Numbered from the stretch's first letter, positions 24,678 to 34,848 are shown. The stretch is 64,000 bases of DNA from Amycolatopsis aidingensis (GCF_018885265.1 NZ_CP076538.1:1772001-1836000), one strand, 5' to 3'. Program-made: numbers and translations. The notes: generated from the letters alone by a model not told the origin.

Positions 24678-26117
24678 ATGTGCGCTCACCCCGCGGGGCC
24701 TCGGCATGCCGAGGTGTTCCCGCACGCCGACCGGGCCGGTTTCCCGCCGTCCTCCGCGGACGAGCTGGACCGGCTGTATCCCAAGGTATGGCCCCGTAAC
24801 GCCTTCCGCGCCCCGGACGGGGTGGTGCGGATCGCGGGCGTCGACGTCCGCGAGCTGGCGACCACCTACGGGACGCCGCTCTTCGTGGTGGACGAGGCCG
24901 ACTTCAAGTCGCGTTGTGCCGAGTACGCCGAGGCCTTCGACGATCCGAGCCTGGTGCACTACGCGGCCAAGGCCTTCCTCTCCACCGAAGTGGCGAAGTG
25001 GATCAAGGGCCAGGGTCTGAGCCTGGATGTGTGCAGCGGCGGAGAGCTGGCGATCGCCCAGCGGGCCGAGTTCCCGGCGGAGCGGATCACCTTCCACGGC
25101 AACAACAAGTCCGTCGCGGAGCTGGAGACGGCGATCGAGAGCGGGGTGGGCACGGTGGTGCTCGACTCCTTCTTCGAGATCGCGAGGCTGGCCGATGTCG
25201 CCGCGCGGCACGGCATTGTGCAACCGGTGCTGATCAGGGTGACCGTGGGGGTGGAGGCGCACACCCACGAGTTCATCGCCACCGCGCACGAGGACCAGAA
25301 GTTCGGCTTCTCGCTGGCCGCGGGGGACGCGGCCGAGGCCGTGCGCAGGGTGCTGAACGCGCCATCGCTGCGGCTGATCGGGCTACACAGCCACATCGGC
25401 TCGCAGATCTTCGACCCGGACGGCTTCGAGGTGGCCGCCCGCAGGGTGATCGGGCTGATCGCCGAGCTCGGCAAGGAACACGGCAACGAGCTGGTCGAAC
25501 AGCTGTCCCTTGTGGACCTCGGCGGTGGGTTCGGGATCGCCTACACCGAGCGGGACAACCCGCCACCGCCCGCGCAGATGGTCACCCAGATCAGGGAGAT
25601 CGTGCGCAAGGAGTGCGAGTTCGCCGGGCTCCCGGTGCCCAGGATCGCGGGTGAGCCGGGGCGGGCCATCGCCGGACCCGGCACGGTGACGCTGTACGAG
25701 ATCGGCACCGTCAAGGACGTCGCACTCGGCGACGACCAGTTCCGCCGGTACGTCAGCGTGGACGGCGGGATGAGCGACAACCTGCGGACCGCGCTGTACG
25801 ACGCGGCCTACGACTGCAGGGTGGTCTCCCGCTCCTCCGGCGAAGGGCAACCGGAGCAGGCTTCCGCCGTGCTGTCCCGCGTGGTGGGAAAACACTGTGA
25901 ATCCGGCGACATCGTGGTCCGCGACTGCTGGCTTCCGGACACCCTGGCACCCGGCGACCTGCTCGCCGTTGCGGCCACCGGGGCGTACTGCTACTCGATG
26001 GCCAGCAACTACAACCGGCAGCCGCGGCCGGCGGTGGTCGCCGTGCGTAACGGTGGCGCCCGCCTGCTGCTGCGCCGGGAGACCAACGAGGATCTGCTGC
26101 GCCTGGAGGTTTCGTGA
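24678..26117 (+). CDS. lysA: Diaminopimelate decarboxylase
   Basis: A 479-residue fold-type III PLP enzyme that converts meso-diaminopimelate to lysine. The cofactor Lys is in [19 protein letters not shown]. Other family motifs are [37 protein letters not shown], the glycine loop [29 protein letters not shown], and the second-subunit Cys region [14 protein letters not shown]. Its GTGA end overlaps hom by 4 bp. No anomaly. Confidence 0.97.
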   Translation: MCAHPAGPRHAEVFPHADRAGFPPSSADELDRLYPKVWPRNAFRAPDGVVRIAGVDVRELATTYGTPLFVVDEADFKSRCAEYAEAFDDPSLVHYAAKAFLSTEVAKWIKGQGLSLDVCSGGELAIAQRAEFPAERITFHGNNKSVAELETAIESGVGTVVLDSFFEIARLADVAARHGIVQPVLIRVTVGVEAHTHEFIATAHEDQKFGFSLAAGDAAEAVRRVLNAPSLRLIGLHSHIGSQIFDPDGFEVAARRVIGLIAELGKEHGNELVEQLSLVDLGGGFGIAYTERDNPPPPAQMVTQIREIVRKECEFAGLPVPRIAGEPGRAIAGPGTVTLYEIGTVKDVALGDDQFRRYVSVDGGMSDNLRTALYDAAYDCRVVSRSSGEGQPEQASAVLSRVVGKHCESGDIVVRDCWLPDTLAPGDLLAVAATGAYCYSMASNYNRQPRPAVVAVRNGGARLLLRRETNEDLLRLEVS

Positions 26118-27430
26118 GCACCCACGGCACCGAAGCACCGCGTCCCATCCGGGTCGCCCTGCTCGGCTGCGGCACGGTCGGCGGGGAGGTCGTCCGCCTG
26201 CTCACCGAGCAGGGCGACGAACTCGCCGCGCGGATCGGCGCTCCGATCGAGCTCGCCGGGATCGCGGTACGGAGGCCGGACAAGCACCCCGAGCTGCCGC
26301 CGCAGCTGCTCACCGCCGACCCCGCGAAGCTCATCGAGTCCGATGTGGACGTCGTCGTCGAGCTGATCGGTGGGATCGAGCCGGTGCGCGACTGGCTGCT
26401 TTCCGCGCTGCACAAGGGAAAGTCCGTGGTCACCGCGAACAAGGCGTTGCTGGCGGAATGCTCGGGCGAGCTTTCCGAGGCCGCCGACTCCGCCGGTGCG
26501 GACCTGTACTTCGAGGCGGCCGTCGCGGGGGCGATCCCGCTGCTGCGCCCGCTGCGGGAATCCCTCGCCGGTGACCGGATCACCAGGGTCATGGGGATCG
26601 TCAACGGCACCACCAACTACATCCTGTCCGCAATGGACTCCACCGGCGCCGGCTATGCCGAGACCCTGGACGAGGCGAGCAGGCTCGGCTACGCGGAGGC
26701 CGATCCGACCGCGGATGTGGACGGCTACGACGCCGCGTCCAAGGCCGCGATCCTCGCCTCGCTGGCCTTCCACAGCAGGGTCACCGTCGCCGACGTGCAC
26801 CGCGAGGGCATCGCCGGGGTGAGTGCCTCGGACATCATCGCCGCGCAGAAGATCGGGCGCACGGTCAAGCTGCTGGCGATCTGCGAGCGGGTCACCGCCG
26901 AGGACGGGAGCGAGTCGGTCTCCGCGCGGGTACACCCGGTGATGATCCCGCGCACGCACCAGCTCGCCGGGGTCGGCGGGGCGTTCAACGCGGTGTACGT
27001 GGAGGCCGATGCGGCGGGCGAGCTGATGTTCTACGGCCAGGGCGCCGGTGGCGCGCCGACGGCCAGCGCCGTGCTCGGCGACCTGGTCGCGGTGGCCCGC
27101 AACCGCGTGCTCGCCGGGCGGGGCCCGCGCGAGTCGGCGCATGCGGCGCTCCCGGTCCGGCCGATGGGGCAGACCCCGACCCGGTACCACATCAGCCTGG
27201 ACGTCGCCGATCGCGCCGGGGTGCTGGCCCAGGTGGCGCAGGTGTTCGCCGTGCACGACGTCAGCATCGCCGCGGTACGGCAGCGGGACCGGCTCTCCAC
27301 CGCGAGCCTGGTCATCGTGACCCACTCGGCACCTGACTTCGCGCTTCAGTCTACTGTGGACGAGATCAGCAGGCTGGACGTCGTGCGTGAGGTGGTCAGC
27401 GTGATGCGGGTGGAGGGCGAGGACTCGTGA
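26114..27430 (+). CDS. hom: Homoserine dehydrogenase
   Basis: A 438-residue enzyme that reduces aspartate semialdehyde to homoserine. The NAD(P) site is [18 protein letters not shown]. The catalytic domain has [36 protein letters not shown] and the conserved Lys/Asp positions. The C-terminal ~80 residues are an ACT domain ([20 protein letters not shown]), the site of threonine feedback in the family. Start GTG overlapping lysA; its end overlaps thrC by 4 bp. Confidence 0.97.
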   Translation: MSTHGTEAPRPIRVALLGCGTVGGEVVRLLTEQGDELAARIGAPIELAGIAVRRPDKHPELPPQLLTADPAKLIESDVDVVVELIGGIEPVRDWLLSALHKGKSVVTANKALLAECSGELSEAADSAGADLYFEAAVAGAIPLLRPLRESLAGDRITRVMGIVNGTTNYILSAMDSTGAGYAETLDEASRLGYAEADPTADVDGYDAASKAAILASLAFHSRVTVADVHREGIAGVSASDIIAAQKIGRTVKLLAICERVTAEDGSESVSARVHPVMIPRTHQLAGVGGAFNAVYVEADAAGELMFYGQGAGGAPTASAVLGDLVAVARNRVLAGRGPRESAHAALPVRPMGQTPTRYHISLDVADRAGVLAQVAQVFAVHDVSIAAVRQRDRLSTASLVIVTHSAPDFALQSTVDEISRLDVVREVVSVMRVEGEDS

Positions 27431-28494
27431 CCGACCGCAAGGCCGGCTGGCCGGGCATCATCGCGGCCTACGCCGAGCGGGTCCCGATCCCGGACGGCGC
27501 GAAGGTCGTCACCCTCGGCGAGGGCAACACGCCGCTGCTGCGCGCGGGCCACCTTTCCGGGGTCACCGGGTGCGAGGTGTACCTGAAGGTCGAGGGCGCC
27601 AACCCCACCGGTTCGTTCAAGGACAGGGGGATGACCGTCGCGATCACCCACGCGCTGGCCAGCGGGCTGCAGGCGGTGATCTGCGCGTCCACAGGCAACA
27701 CCTCGGCCTCGGCTTCGGCCTATGCCGCGCGCGCCGGGCTGGCCAGTGCGGTACTGGTGCCGCAGGGCAAGATCGCGCTGGGGAAGATGGCGCAGGCGGT
27801 GCTGCACGGCGCGCGCATCCTGCAGGTCGACGGCAACTTCGACGACTGCCTGGAGCTGGCCCGCAAGACCGCGGCCGACTACCCGGTGACGCTGGTCAAC
27901 TCGGTGAACCCGGTGCGCCTGATCGGGCAGAAGACGGCGGCCTGGGAAATCTGTGACGTGCTCGGGCGGGCCCCGGACATCCACTGCCTTCCGGTCGGCA
28001 ACGCAGGGAACATCACCGCCTACTGGGCGGGCTACGCCGAGTACGCCGCGGACGGCATGGTCGAGACCACCCCGCGGATGTTCGGTTTCCAGGCGGCGGG
28101 CGCGGCTCCGCTGGTGCACGGCGAGCCGGTGTCCACCCCGGAGACCGTGGCCACCGCGATCCGGGTTGGCAGCCCGGCGTCCTGGGAGCCCGCGGTACGG
28201 GCACGCAACGCCAGCGGCGGCCTGTTCGCGGCGGTGACCGACGAGGACATTCTCGCGGCCTACCGGCTGCTGGCCGCCCGCGAGGGGGTGTTCGTGGAGC
28301 CCGCCTCCGCGACCAGTGTGGCCGGCCTGCTGGCCACCGCGGCCGATGGCAGGCTGCCGACCGGATCCACCGTGGTCTGCACGGTGACCGGGCACGGCCT
28401 CAAGGACCCCGGCACCGCGCTGGAGGGCAATGTGGAGGTGGAACCGCTGGCGGTGGACCCGCGCGCCGTGGCGGCCGCGCTGGAGCTCTCATGA
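27427..28494 (+). CDS. thrC: Threonine synthase
   Basis: A 355-residue fold-type II PLP enzyme that turns phosphohomoserine into threonine. The PLP Lys is in [20 protein letters not shown], the substrate/PLP loop in [20 protein letters not shown], and the phosphate-binding glycines in [16 protein letters not shown]. The length is that of the short bacterial form. GTG start overlapping hom; its end (TCATGA) overlaps thrB by 4 bp, so hom-thrC-thrB are translationally coupled. Confidence 0.97.
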   Translation: MTDRKAGWPGIIAAYAERVPIPDGAKVVTLGEGNTPLLRAGHLSGVTGCEVYLKVEGANPTGSFKDRGMTVAITHALASGLQAVICASTGNTSASASAYAARAGLASAVLVPQGKIALGKMAQAVLHGARILQVDGNFDDCLELARKTAADYPVTLVNSVNPVRLIGQKTAAWEICDVLGRAPDIHCLPVGNAGNITAYWAGYAEYAADGMVETTPRMFGFQAAGAAPLVHGEPVSTPETVATAIRVGSPASWEPAVRARNASGGLFAAVTDEDILAAYRLLAAREGVFVEPASATSVAGLLATAADGRLPTGSTVVCTVTGHGLKDPGTALEGNVEVEPLAVDPRAVAAALELS

Positions 28495-29387
28495 GCGATC
28501 CTGGGTTCCGGATCACCGTCCCGGCCTCCAGCGCCAACCTCGGGCCGGGTTTCGACACCTTCGGCCTTGCGCTCGGCCTGCATGACGTGGTCGAGGTGCA
28601 GGCAACCGGGTCCGGCCTCGAGGTGGAGGTCGCCGACGCCGGCGCGGGCGATGTGGCCGCGGTGCCGACCGACGAGCGGCATCTCGTGGTGCGCGCCCTG
28701 CGCCGGACCTGCGCGCTGCTCGGCGTCGAGGTCCCCGGCCTGCGGCTACGCTGCCACAACGCCATCCCGCATGCCCGCGGCCTCGGTTCCTCCGCGGCGG
28801 CCGTGGTCGCCGGGATCGCCGCCGGGTTCGCGCTGGCGGGCAAGGAACCCGGCGGGGAGCAGGACACGGTGCTGAAGCTCGCGGCCGAGTTCGAGGGACA
28901 TGCCGACAACGCGGCGGCCAGCCTGCTCGGCGGGCTGGTGCTCGCCTGGTGCGAGGGGGAGCGGTTCCGCGCCCGGCGGCTGGATCCGCATCCGGGGGTG
29001 CGGCCGGTGCTGGCTGTGCCCGCGCAGCGTTCCGCCACCGACGAGACACGCGGGCTGCTGCCCGCCGAGGTCCCGCATGCCGACGCCGCGTTCACCGCGG
29101 GCAGGGCCGCGTTGCTGGTGCATGCCATGACCGCGGCGCCCGAGCTGCTGCTGCCCGCCACCGAGGACCGGTTGCACCAGGGCTACCGGGCCCCCGCCTA
29201 TCCCACTACCGCCCGGCTGATCGACACGCTGCGTGAGCACGGTATCGCCGCCACGGTGTCCGGCGCGGGGCCCTCGGTGCTGGCCCTCACCGCCGACGGA
29301 ATAATTCCCCCTACCGTGGACGTTAGCAGTTTCGTGCTGACCGAGTTAGCGGTCGACCTGGTCGGAGTGCGGGTTGTCGCCGCATGA
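28491..29387 (+). CDS. thrB: Homoserine kinase
   Basis: A 298-residue GHMP kinase. Motif 1 is [20 protein letters not shown], the ATP loop is [20 protein letters not shown], and the C-terminal motif is [20 protein letters not shown]. It phosphorylates homoserine for ThrC. The ATG overlaps the thrC stop. A 378-bp gap with a promoter then leads to rho. Confidence 0.97.
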   Translation: MSDPGFRITVPASSANLGPGFDTFGLALGLHDVVEVQATGSGLEVEVADAGAGDVAAVPTDERHLVVRALRRTCALLGVEVPGLRLRCHNAIPHARGLGSSAAAVVAGIAAGFALAGKEPGGEQDTVLKLAAEFEGHADNAAASLLGGLVLAWCEGERFRARRLDPHPGVRPVLAVPAQRSATDETRGLLPAEVPHADAAFTAGRAALLVHAMTAAPELLLPATEDRLHQGYRAPAYPTTARLIDTLREHGIAATVSGAGPSVLALTADGIIPPTVDVSSFVLTELAVDLVGVRVVAA

Positions 29388-29416
29388 CACGCGCGGCGCC
29401 AACTGGGGGGTGGTTG

Positions 29417-29765
29417 TTGCACCACGTCGCAGGGCCGTCTACCCTCGGGGGCGTTCGTTCACCGTGCGCATTCCGCACCCGATGCCGATGCCGGGAACAA
29501 CTCCCGGATCGCATCTTCCGTCCAGCCGGTAGTCCCTTGGCACGGGGCCGGTGCTGACGTAGGCGGGTCTCGGTCTCTGCGGTGACCGATTTCACGGGTT
29601 CCGCCTGGAGCCCGTACCTCCCGTGCTGGCGGCTTCGCCGCTGTGACTGGCACGTCTCAGCCTGGGCTCGCCCGCACCGGGAACAAAAGGCCGTTTCGCA
29701 ATTCGGACGCGGGCGGCAGTCCGCTGACTCACCATGGAGGCGTGGGTCGGTAAGGAAGGACTTGT
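29417..29765 (+). promoter_or_regulatory. rho promoter and long untranslated leader
   Basis: TTGCAC (29417-29422) and TACCCT (29440-29445) are 17 bp apart and make a plausible sigma-70-type promoter, which would leave a leader of roughly 310 nt before the GTG at 29766. No credible gene is seen in the leader. It contains short hairpins such as ccgggaacaactcccgg and ends with a good ribosome binding site (taaggaagga). Long leaders in front of rho fit autogenous control by Rho-dependent attenuation, known for other bacteria; that is inference here. Confidence 0.5.
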
Positions 29766-31832
29766 GTGAGCAACACCGATCTTTTGAGCGGCGAAGTGGA
29801 CCCCCAGACGGCAGCCCAGAACGAGAAGGCAGACACCGAGGGCTCCGGGGAGCAGGCGCCGCAGGCGAACGGCACTGCCACGCCGAAGCGCCGTCCCGGT
29901 GGACTCTCCGGTATGGTCATCGCTGACCTGCGGAAACTCGCCACCGAGCTGGGCGTGGGGGACACGACCGGCATGCGCAAGGGGGATCTGATCGCCGCGA
30001 TTCGCGAGCGGCAAGGCAAGAGCAAGCGCCGCACCGGAGGGGACACCCTGCCACTCGACGGCATCAGTGCCGACGAGTCGGAGCAGCCGAACGCCGAGCA
30101 GACCAAGGCGGACGCGAAGGCCGAGACCAAGGCCGGCAGCGCCGACGACAAGGTCGAAAGGAAACCCGACGCCGGGACCGAGACCAAGGCCGAAGCGAAG
30201 GCCAAGGCCGAGCCGAAGGCGCGCCCCGAGCAGGGCGACACGGCTCCGGCCGAGGCGGGCGGCACGGCAGGGGAGGCCACCAAGGCCACCAAGCAGGCCC
30301 AGCAGCCCGCGAAGCAGGCCGAGCAGGGCGGTCCGGCCGACCAGGCCCCTTCCGGCGGCCAGCAGGGCGAGGAAGGCGGCCGTTCGCGGCGGCGCCGGGG
30401 TGGATCCGGCCGTTCGGGCGGTAGCGGCGACTCCGGTGGCGGCCAGGACGGCGGCGACCAGCGAGGTGACCAGCGAGGTGACCAGCGCGGCGAGCAACGG
30501 GGCGACCAGCGCAAGCAGAACGATCGCCAGAACAACAACCAGCGCAACCAGGGCCAGCAGGGCAACCGTGGTGGTCAGGACGAGGACGATGACGAGCGGG
30601 GCGGCCGCAGGGGCCGCCGGTTCCGGGACCGTCGGCGCCGGGGCGGCCGCGGCGAGGGCAGCGGCAGCCCGGACACCGAGATCCGTGAGGACGACGTCCT
30701 GCTGCCCGTCGCGGGGATCCTCGACGTGCTGGAGAACTACGCCTTCGTCCGCACCTCGGGCTACCTCGCCGGGCCGAACGACGTGTACGTCTCGCTCTCC
30801 CTGGTGCGCAAGTACGGCCTGCGCCGCGGGGACGCGATCACCGGGGTGGTGCGCCAGCCGCGGGAGGGCGAGCAACAGCGGCAGAAGTTCAACCCGCTGG
30901 TGCGGGTGGACAGCATCAACGGCCTGGAGCCGGATCAGGCGAAGAAGCGTCCCGAGTTCACCAAGCTGACCCCGCTGTACCCGAACGAGCGGCTGCGGCT
31001 GGAGACCACGTCGAACAAGCTGACCACCAGGGTCATCGACCTGGTGATGCCGGTCGGCAAGGGGCAGCGCGCGCTGATCTTCTCGCCGCCGAAGGCCGGT
31101 AAGACGACGATCCTGCAGGACATCGCCAACGCGGTCACCACGAACTACCCGGAATGCCATCTGATGGTCGTGCTCGTGGACGAGCGGCCGGAAGAGGTCA
31201 CCGACATGGAACGGTCGGTGAACGGCGAGGTGATCGCGGCCACCTTCGACCGGCCGCCCTCGGACCACACCACGCTGGCCGAGCTCGCCATCGAGCGGGC
31301 CAAGCGGCTGGTGGAGATGGACTACGACGTGGTCGTGCTGCTGGACTCGGTGACCAGGCTCGGCCGCGCCTACAACCTGGCGGCCCCGGCATCCGGCCGG
31401 ATCCTCTCCGGTGGTGTGGACTCCACCGCGCTGTACCCGCCGAAGCGGTTCCTCGGCGCGGCCCGCAACATCGAGAACGGCGGCTCGCTGACCATCTTCG
31501 CCACCGCGCTGGTGGAGACCGGTTCCACCGGTGACTCGGTGATCTTCGAGGAGTTCAAGGGCACCGGTAACGCCGAGCTGAAGCTGGACCGCAAGATCGC
31601 CGACAAGCGGACCTTCCCCGCGGTGGACGTGAACCCGTCCAGCACCCGCAAGGAGGAGCTGCTGCTGTCGCCGGACGAGCTCGCGGTGCACAACAAGCTC
31701 CGCCGGGTGCTGCACGCGCTGGACTCGCAGCAGGCCATCGACCTGCTGCTGGACCGGCTGCGCAAGACGAAGACCAACATCGAGTTCCTGATGCAGGTCT
31801 CCAAGACGGCGCCGGGCCAGGACGAGGACTGA
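29766..31832 (+). CDS. rho: Transcription termination factor Rho with long Arg/Gly-rich insertion
   Basis: A 688-residue protein. Residues ~40-80 are the Rho N-terminal helical domain (LSGMVIADLRKLATELGVGD, RKGDLIAAIRERQG). A low-complexity stretch (~85-305) first holds Lys/Ala/Glu-rich and then Arg/Gly/Gln/Asp-rich sequence. The RNA-binding domain follows (VLENYAFVRTSGYLAGPNDV), then the RecA-type motor with Walker A FSPPKAGKTTILQDIA, VLVDERPEEVTDMERSV, the Q/R-loop region and LDSVTRLGRAYNLAAP. The insertion is typical of high-GC actinobacterial Rho and probably binds RNA. GTG start with taaggaagga upstream; a GTG two bases earlier is out of frame. Confidence 0.97.
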   Translation: MSNTDLLSGEVDPQTAAQNEKADTEGSGEQAPQANGTATPKRRPGGLSGMVIADLRKLATELGVGDTTGMRKGDLIAAIRERQGKSKRRTGGDTLPLDGISADESEQPNAEQTKADAKAETKAGSADDKVERKPDAGTETKAEAKAKAEPKARPEQGDTAPAEAGGTAGEATKATKQAQQPAKQAEQGGPADQAPSGGQQGEEGGRSRRRRGGSGRSGGSGDSGGGQDGGDQRGDQRGDQRGEQRGDQRKQNDRQNNNQRNQGQQGNRGGQDEDDDERGGRRGRRFRDRRRRGGRGEGSGSPDTEIREDDVLLPVAGILDVLENYAFVRTSGYLAGPNDVYVSLSLVRKYGLRRGDAITGVVRQPREGEQQRQKFNPLVRVDSINGLEPDQAKKRPEFTKLTPLYPNERLRLETTSNKLTTRVIDLVMPVGKGQRALIFSPPKAGKTTILQDIANAVTTNYPECHLMVVLVDERPEEVTDMERSVNGEVIAATFDRPPSDHTTLAELAIERAKRLVEMDYDVVVLLDSVTRLGRAYNLAAPASGRILSGGVDSTALYPPKRFLGAARNIENGGSLTIFATALVETGSTGDSVIFEEFKGTGNAELKLDRKIADKRTFPAVDVNPSSTRKEELLLSPDELAVHNKLRRVLHALDSQQAIDLLLDRLRKTKTNIEFLMQVSKTAPGQDED
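30453..30512 (+). repeat. Tandem 12-bp repeat inside rho
   Basis: Five adjoining 12-bp units of the type ggcgaccagcga / ggtgaccagcga / ggcgagcaacgg encode repeats of Gly-Asp-Gln-Arg (one Gly-Glu-Gln-Arg) in the low-complexity part of Rho. Copy number may vary between strains by slippage without changing the frame. Confidence 0.85.
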
Positions 31833-31841
31833 CCTGACCCG

Positions 31842-31888
31842 GTGAAGGCCACCATCGCGGCACTTCACGCCGTGATGGTGGCCTTCAC
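31842..31888 (+). terminator. rho terminator hairpin
   Basis: The 15-nt arms gtgaaggccaccatc (31842-31856) and gatggtggccttcac (31874-31888) are exact complements with a 17-nt loop, 9 bp after the rho stop. The loop contains a further cttcac that can pair with the first gtgaag, allowing an alternative fold. There is no T-tract, which is common for high-GC actinobacterial terminators. Confidence 0.7.
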
Positions 31889-31970
31889 GACGCCGGGACG
31901 GCAGGGTGCCCCATCGGCGTATGGGTGACCGGCCCGGCAGACACGCCGCGTATACCCCGGCCCGAGTGCG

Positions 31971-32162
31971 TTACCGGCGCCAGAGGGTGGCGTACTTCTT
32001 GCCGTACTTCTCGTCCGTTTCGCTGGCCAGTAGTTCTTCGGCCGTCGACCGGATGCTCTCGTCCTGTGTGGCGTCATAGACGGTACGCATGCTCTGCAGG
32101 ATGTCGTAGCGGATCAGCGACCAGTTCTTCTCGGTGCGGCATTCGCCGAATCGCCTGGCCAT
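31971..32162 (-). CDS. Hypothetical short protein or 3' remnant of a longer gene
   Basis: A 63-residue frame starting MARRFGECRTEKNWSLIRYD, continuing ILQSMRTVYDATQDESIRST and ending KKYGTL-like (KYGKKYATLWRR). Composition is normal for a soluble helical protein, and base composition is lower in GC than the housekeeping genes. The frame stays open upstream of the Met for about 20 codons (HYSTIIEITDSPCRDG), so this may be the tail of a truncated gene. No family recognised. It lies between the rho terminator and the last gene of the biosynthetic operon; the rest of the 31.89-32.28 kb gap shows nothing. Confidence 0.4.
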   Translation of the reverse strand: MARRFGECRTEKNWSLIRYDILQSMRTVYDATQDESIRSTAEELLASETDEKYGKKYATLWRR

Positions 32163-32280
32163 CCCGTCGCGACATGGACTGTCGGTGATCTCGATGATCG
32201 TGCTGTAATGCCGCCATGGAACCAGCCCTACGGCAGACTGTTGACGATCTCCGCACCACGTCTTCGTCCGTGGCCGGTTC

Positions 32281-32868
32281 TCAGGCCGATCGGCCGAGGA
32301 AGGCCAGAAACCGGGTCTGCTGGTCGGCGTCCGGTGGCGGGGCCAGCCTGGGACCGAAGGTGCTCGGCGTGCGGGTGATGATCAAACGGGCAAGGGAGAA
32401 CGACGGTGCGACGAGATCGGGCTCCAGGCGTACGTCCATGCCGAGCGCGGAGCCGATATCCCAGGTGTGTACCAGGGTGTCGAGGGTCAACAACGCCAGG
32501 GTGTCCGTGAGCTTCGTGTCGGGGCGCCCGGACGCGAACCTCGGTGGGGCGGGCCGGTCGAGTATCTCGTCGGTGAGGAGGTCGGCGGCTGCTTTGCGGG
32601 TCGCGCGCCACGCGGCCAGCGGGTCGTCGCCTGCGAGTTCGCCGGGATTCTCGGATCCCGGTGGGCCGGTTCGTTCCGTGTACTCCTGGCCCTTCGCGTG
32701 ATGGTGCAGAACTTCCTGCCCCCAGATGACGTGACCCACCACGTCGCGTACCGTCCAGAGTTCGCACGCCGAGGCCGCGTTCCATTGTTGCGGTGGGACA
32801 GCGGCGAGTACCGCGTCGAAGGTGTCCTGTGTCCGCCGGTAGCGATCCAGGATTTCGTTGGTTTCCAT
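32281..32868 (-). CDS. MDMPI/DinB-like protein (TIGR03086-type)
   Basis: A 195-residue four-helix DinB-superfamily protein. Typical positions are ACELWTVRDVVGHVIWGQEV, with the His of the metal triad, LDTLVHTWDIGSALGMDVRL, with the second His, and the end DADQQTRFLAFLGR. Relatives include mycothiol-dependent maleylpyruvate isomerase and many actinobacterial proteins of unknown role that may use mycothiol. It is the last gene of the minus-strand biosynthetic operon, 19 bp after the E1 beta gene. A role in thiol chemistry or detoxification of an electrophilic product (for example an aldehyde) is conceivable but unproven. Confidence 0.8.
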   Translation of the reverse strand: METNEILDRYRRTQDTFDAVLAAVPPQQWNAASACELWTVRDVVGHVIWGQEVLHHHAKGQEYTERTGPPGSENPGELAGDDPLAAWRATRKAAADLLTDEILDRPAPPRFASGRPDTKLTDTLALLTLDTLVHTWDIGSALGMDVRLEPDLVAPSFSLARLIITRTPSTFGPRLAPPPDADQQTRFLAFLGRSA

Positions 32869-32887
32869 TATTCTCCCGTGGTACTGC

Positions 32888-33877
32888 TTACAAGTTCAAC
32901 GCCGCGCTGATGGACTTCGTCAGTTGTTCGGGGCCAGGAACCAATTCCTTGTCGAGCGCAAGGGCATACGGGATGACAGTGCCATCCGGCCTGCAGACAC
33001 GCTTCGGCGGTGCTAGCAGATCGAACTCTTCGGCCGCCGTCGCGATGATCTCCGCTCCCAGCCCGCACATACGGTTCGAGTCATCGATCACGACGAGGCG
33101 CCCGGTCTTGTTGACCGACTTGCGGAGGCAGTCCCAATCGAAGGGATAAACCGTTCTCGGATCAACAACCTCGAGGTCGACCCGATCGCTGAGGCTTTCG
33201 GCGACCTCGAGCGCCGTACCGACGTGCTGTCCCACCGCCACTATCGTCAGGTCGCCGCCCTCTCGCAGGACGTTCGCCTCCCCCAGCGGCACGATCTCCT
33301 CTTCTCCCGAGTCGGGCACATCCGTCGACCCCAGCAACGAGGAAGGGGCGAACATGGCGACCGGGTCGGGATCACGGATCGCCGAACGCAACAGTCCATA
33401 CGCGTCCGCAGGCCTACCCGGAACCACCGTCTTGATCCCCGCATGTGCAAGCAGGCTGTAGGGGTTGTCCGAGTGTTGGCCCGCCCACCCGAATCTCGAA
33501 CCCGACCCCGAGACGAGATACGTGACAGGTACCTGAATCTGCCCACCGGTCATCAACGAGAACTTATGGGCCTGGTTCACTATCTGCTCGAAAACCAGGT
33601 AGATCAGCGAGGATATCTGGAATTCGATCACGGGCCTCTTGCCCGCCATCGCGGCACCGGTCCCGAAACTGGTGAAACCTTGTTCGGACAAGGGCGTGTC
33701 CAGCACTCGCTCGGGGCCGAACTTGGGCATCAACCCCGAGGTGACCCCACTCGCTCCGACCCGTACGTCCTCGCCGAGCAGGAACACGTCGTCGTCCGCC
33801 GCCATCTCGGCGTGCAAAGCGCGATTCAGCGCATGGGTATAGCCGAGGTCCGGCGGAGGAGATGGCAGTTCACTCAC
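32888..33877 (-). CDS. ThDP-dependent 2-oxo acid dehydrogenase E1 component, beta subunit
   Basis: A 329-residue transketolase-like Pyr/C-terminal-domain protein. Motifs of E1 beta are THALNRALHAEMAADDDVFL, LLGEDVRVGASGVTSGL, RVLDTPLSEQGFTSFGTGAA (with the Glu that activates ThDP) and VVDPRTVYPFDWDCLRKSVN. It pairs with the alpha subunit encoded just upstream (4-bp ATGA overlap). E1 alpha/beta heterotetramers decarboxylate pyruvate, acetoin or branched-chain 2-oxo acids. No E2, lipoyl-domain or E3 gene is in the cluster. In this setting it may pass an acyl unit to a carrier protein or make an acyloin; that is inference. Confidence 0.92.
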   Translation of the reverse strand: MSELPSPPPDLGYTHALNRALHAEMAADDDVFLLGEDVRVGASGVTSGLMPKFGPERVLDTPLSEQGFTSFGTGAAMAGKRPVIEFQISSLIYLVFEQIVNQAHKFSLMTGGQIQVPVTYLVSGSGSRFGWAGQHSDNPYSLLAHAGIKTVVPGRPADAYGLLRSAIRDPDPVAMFAPSSLLGSTDVPDSGEEEIVPLGEANVLREGGDLTIVAVGQHVGTALEVAESLSDRVDLEVVDPRTVYPFDWDCLRKSVNKTGRLVVIDDSNRMCGLGAEIIATAAEEFDLLAPPKRVCRPDGTVIPYALALDKELVPGPEQLTKSISAALNL

Positions 33878-34848
33878 AGGACCACCCCCGGCCGGACCGC
33901 GGCCGTTCCCGAGTACAGATACATCAGTGCGTCCTTCGGCTCAGGCGATGCGGCGTTCTTCGCGAACTCAACCGCCTCATCGATCTCGTTCTTGACAGCT
34001 GCATCGATCTCGGCGACGGCGTCATCGCCCAGCCGCTCGCCCAACGACACGATCGGATCCCGCTTGCGCCAAGTGGCCACCTCGTCGGGATCGCGGAACT
34101 CGACACCTAGTTGCTCGAGTACGGAGTGGTGACCGAAGAACCGGTAGGTCAGGCATTCCAGGAACGCCGGGCCCGCACCATCGCGACACCGTTCGATCAG
34201 TTCCCCGGCCACGCCTGCCACCGACTCGACGTCCATGCCGTCGACCGTGCGTGCGACCATCCCGAAGCCCTCGGCGCGCCGCGCGGCGTTACCCGCGAGT
34301 CCCGAGTCACACCTGAGGCTCGTCGCGTACATGTTGTTCTCGCAAACGAACAGTACCGGCAGGGACCAAATCGCGGCCAGGTTGAATGCTTCCAGCAGGA
34401 CGCCCTGGCTCATCGCTCCGTCGCCGAAGAAACTGACGACGACCTCCGAGTTTCCGCGGGCCTTGGCGGTCCAGGCGGCGCCGGCGGCTATTGCCCCGCC
34501 TGCTCCGACGATCCCGTTGGCGCCCAGGATACCTAGCCGCATGTCCGCGGCATGCATCGATCCGCCACGACCTTTGTTGAAACCTTCAAGGGTGCCGAGA
34601 AGTTCGGCGAGCAAACGGCGGGATTCCGCCCCCTTTGCCAGCACATGCCCGTGCCCCCGATGAGTGCTGGTGATGAAATCCCGCTCCGTCAGGTTCGAGC
34701 ATACACCTACGGCCACGGCTTCCTGCCCGATGTAAGGATGCATACCGCCGACGATCTCACCGGCGATCGCCATCTCCAGGCATCGCTCCTCGAACTCTCG
34801 GATCAGTTTCATGGACCGGTACAGGGCCAGCTGATGTTCACGAGTCAT
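33874..34848 (-). CDS. ThDP-dependent 2-oxo acid dehydrogenase E1 component, alpha subunit
   Basis: About 324 residues. Family motifs are LALYRSMKLIREFEERCLEM, GGMHPYIGQEAVAVGVCSNL, FITSTHRGHGHVLAKGA and the ThDP/Mg motif, which opens with GDGAMSQGVLLEAFNLAA and closes with ENN. FFGHHSVLEQ replaces the usual phosphorylation-loop region. Start: ATG at 34848 is preceded by aaggg at good spacing and gives the usual family N-terminus; an upstream ATG at 34908 adds 20 basic residues. It lies 75 bp after the NRPS gene and overlaps E1 beta by 4 bp. Substrate is unknown; pyruvate or 2-oxoisovalerate would be obvious candidates. Confidence 0.92.
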   Translation of the reverse strand: MTREHQLALYRSMKLIREFEERCLEMAIAGEIVGGMHPYIGQEAVAVGVCSNLTERDFITSTHRGHGHVLAKGAESRRLLAELLGTLEGFNKGRGGSMHAADMRLGILGANGIVGAGGAIAAGAAWTAKARGNSEVVVSFFGDGAMSQGVLLEAFNLAAIWSLPVLFVCENNMYATSLRCDSGLAGNAARRAEGFGMVARTVDGMDVESVAGVAGELIERCRDGAGPAFLECLTYRFFGHHSVLEQLGVEFRDPDEVATWRKRDPIVSLGERLGDDAVAEIDAAVKNEIDEAVEFAKNAASPEPKDALMYLYSGTAAVRPGVVL

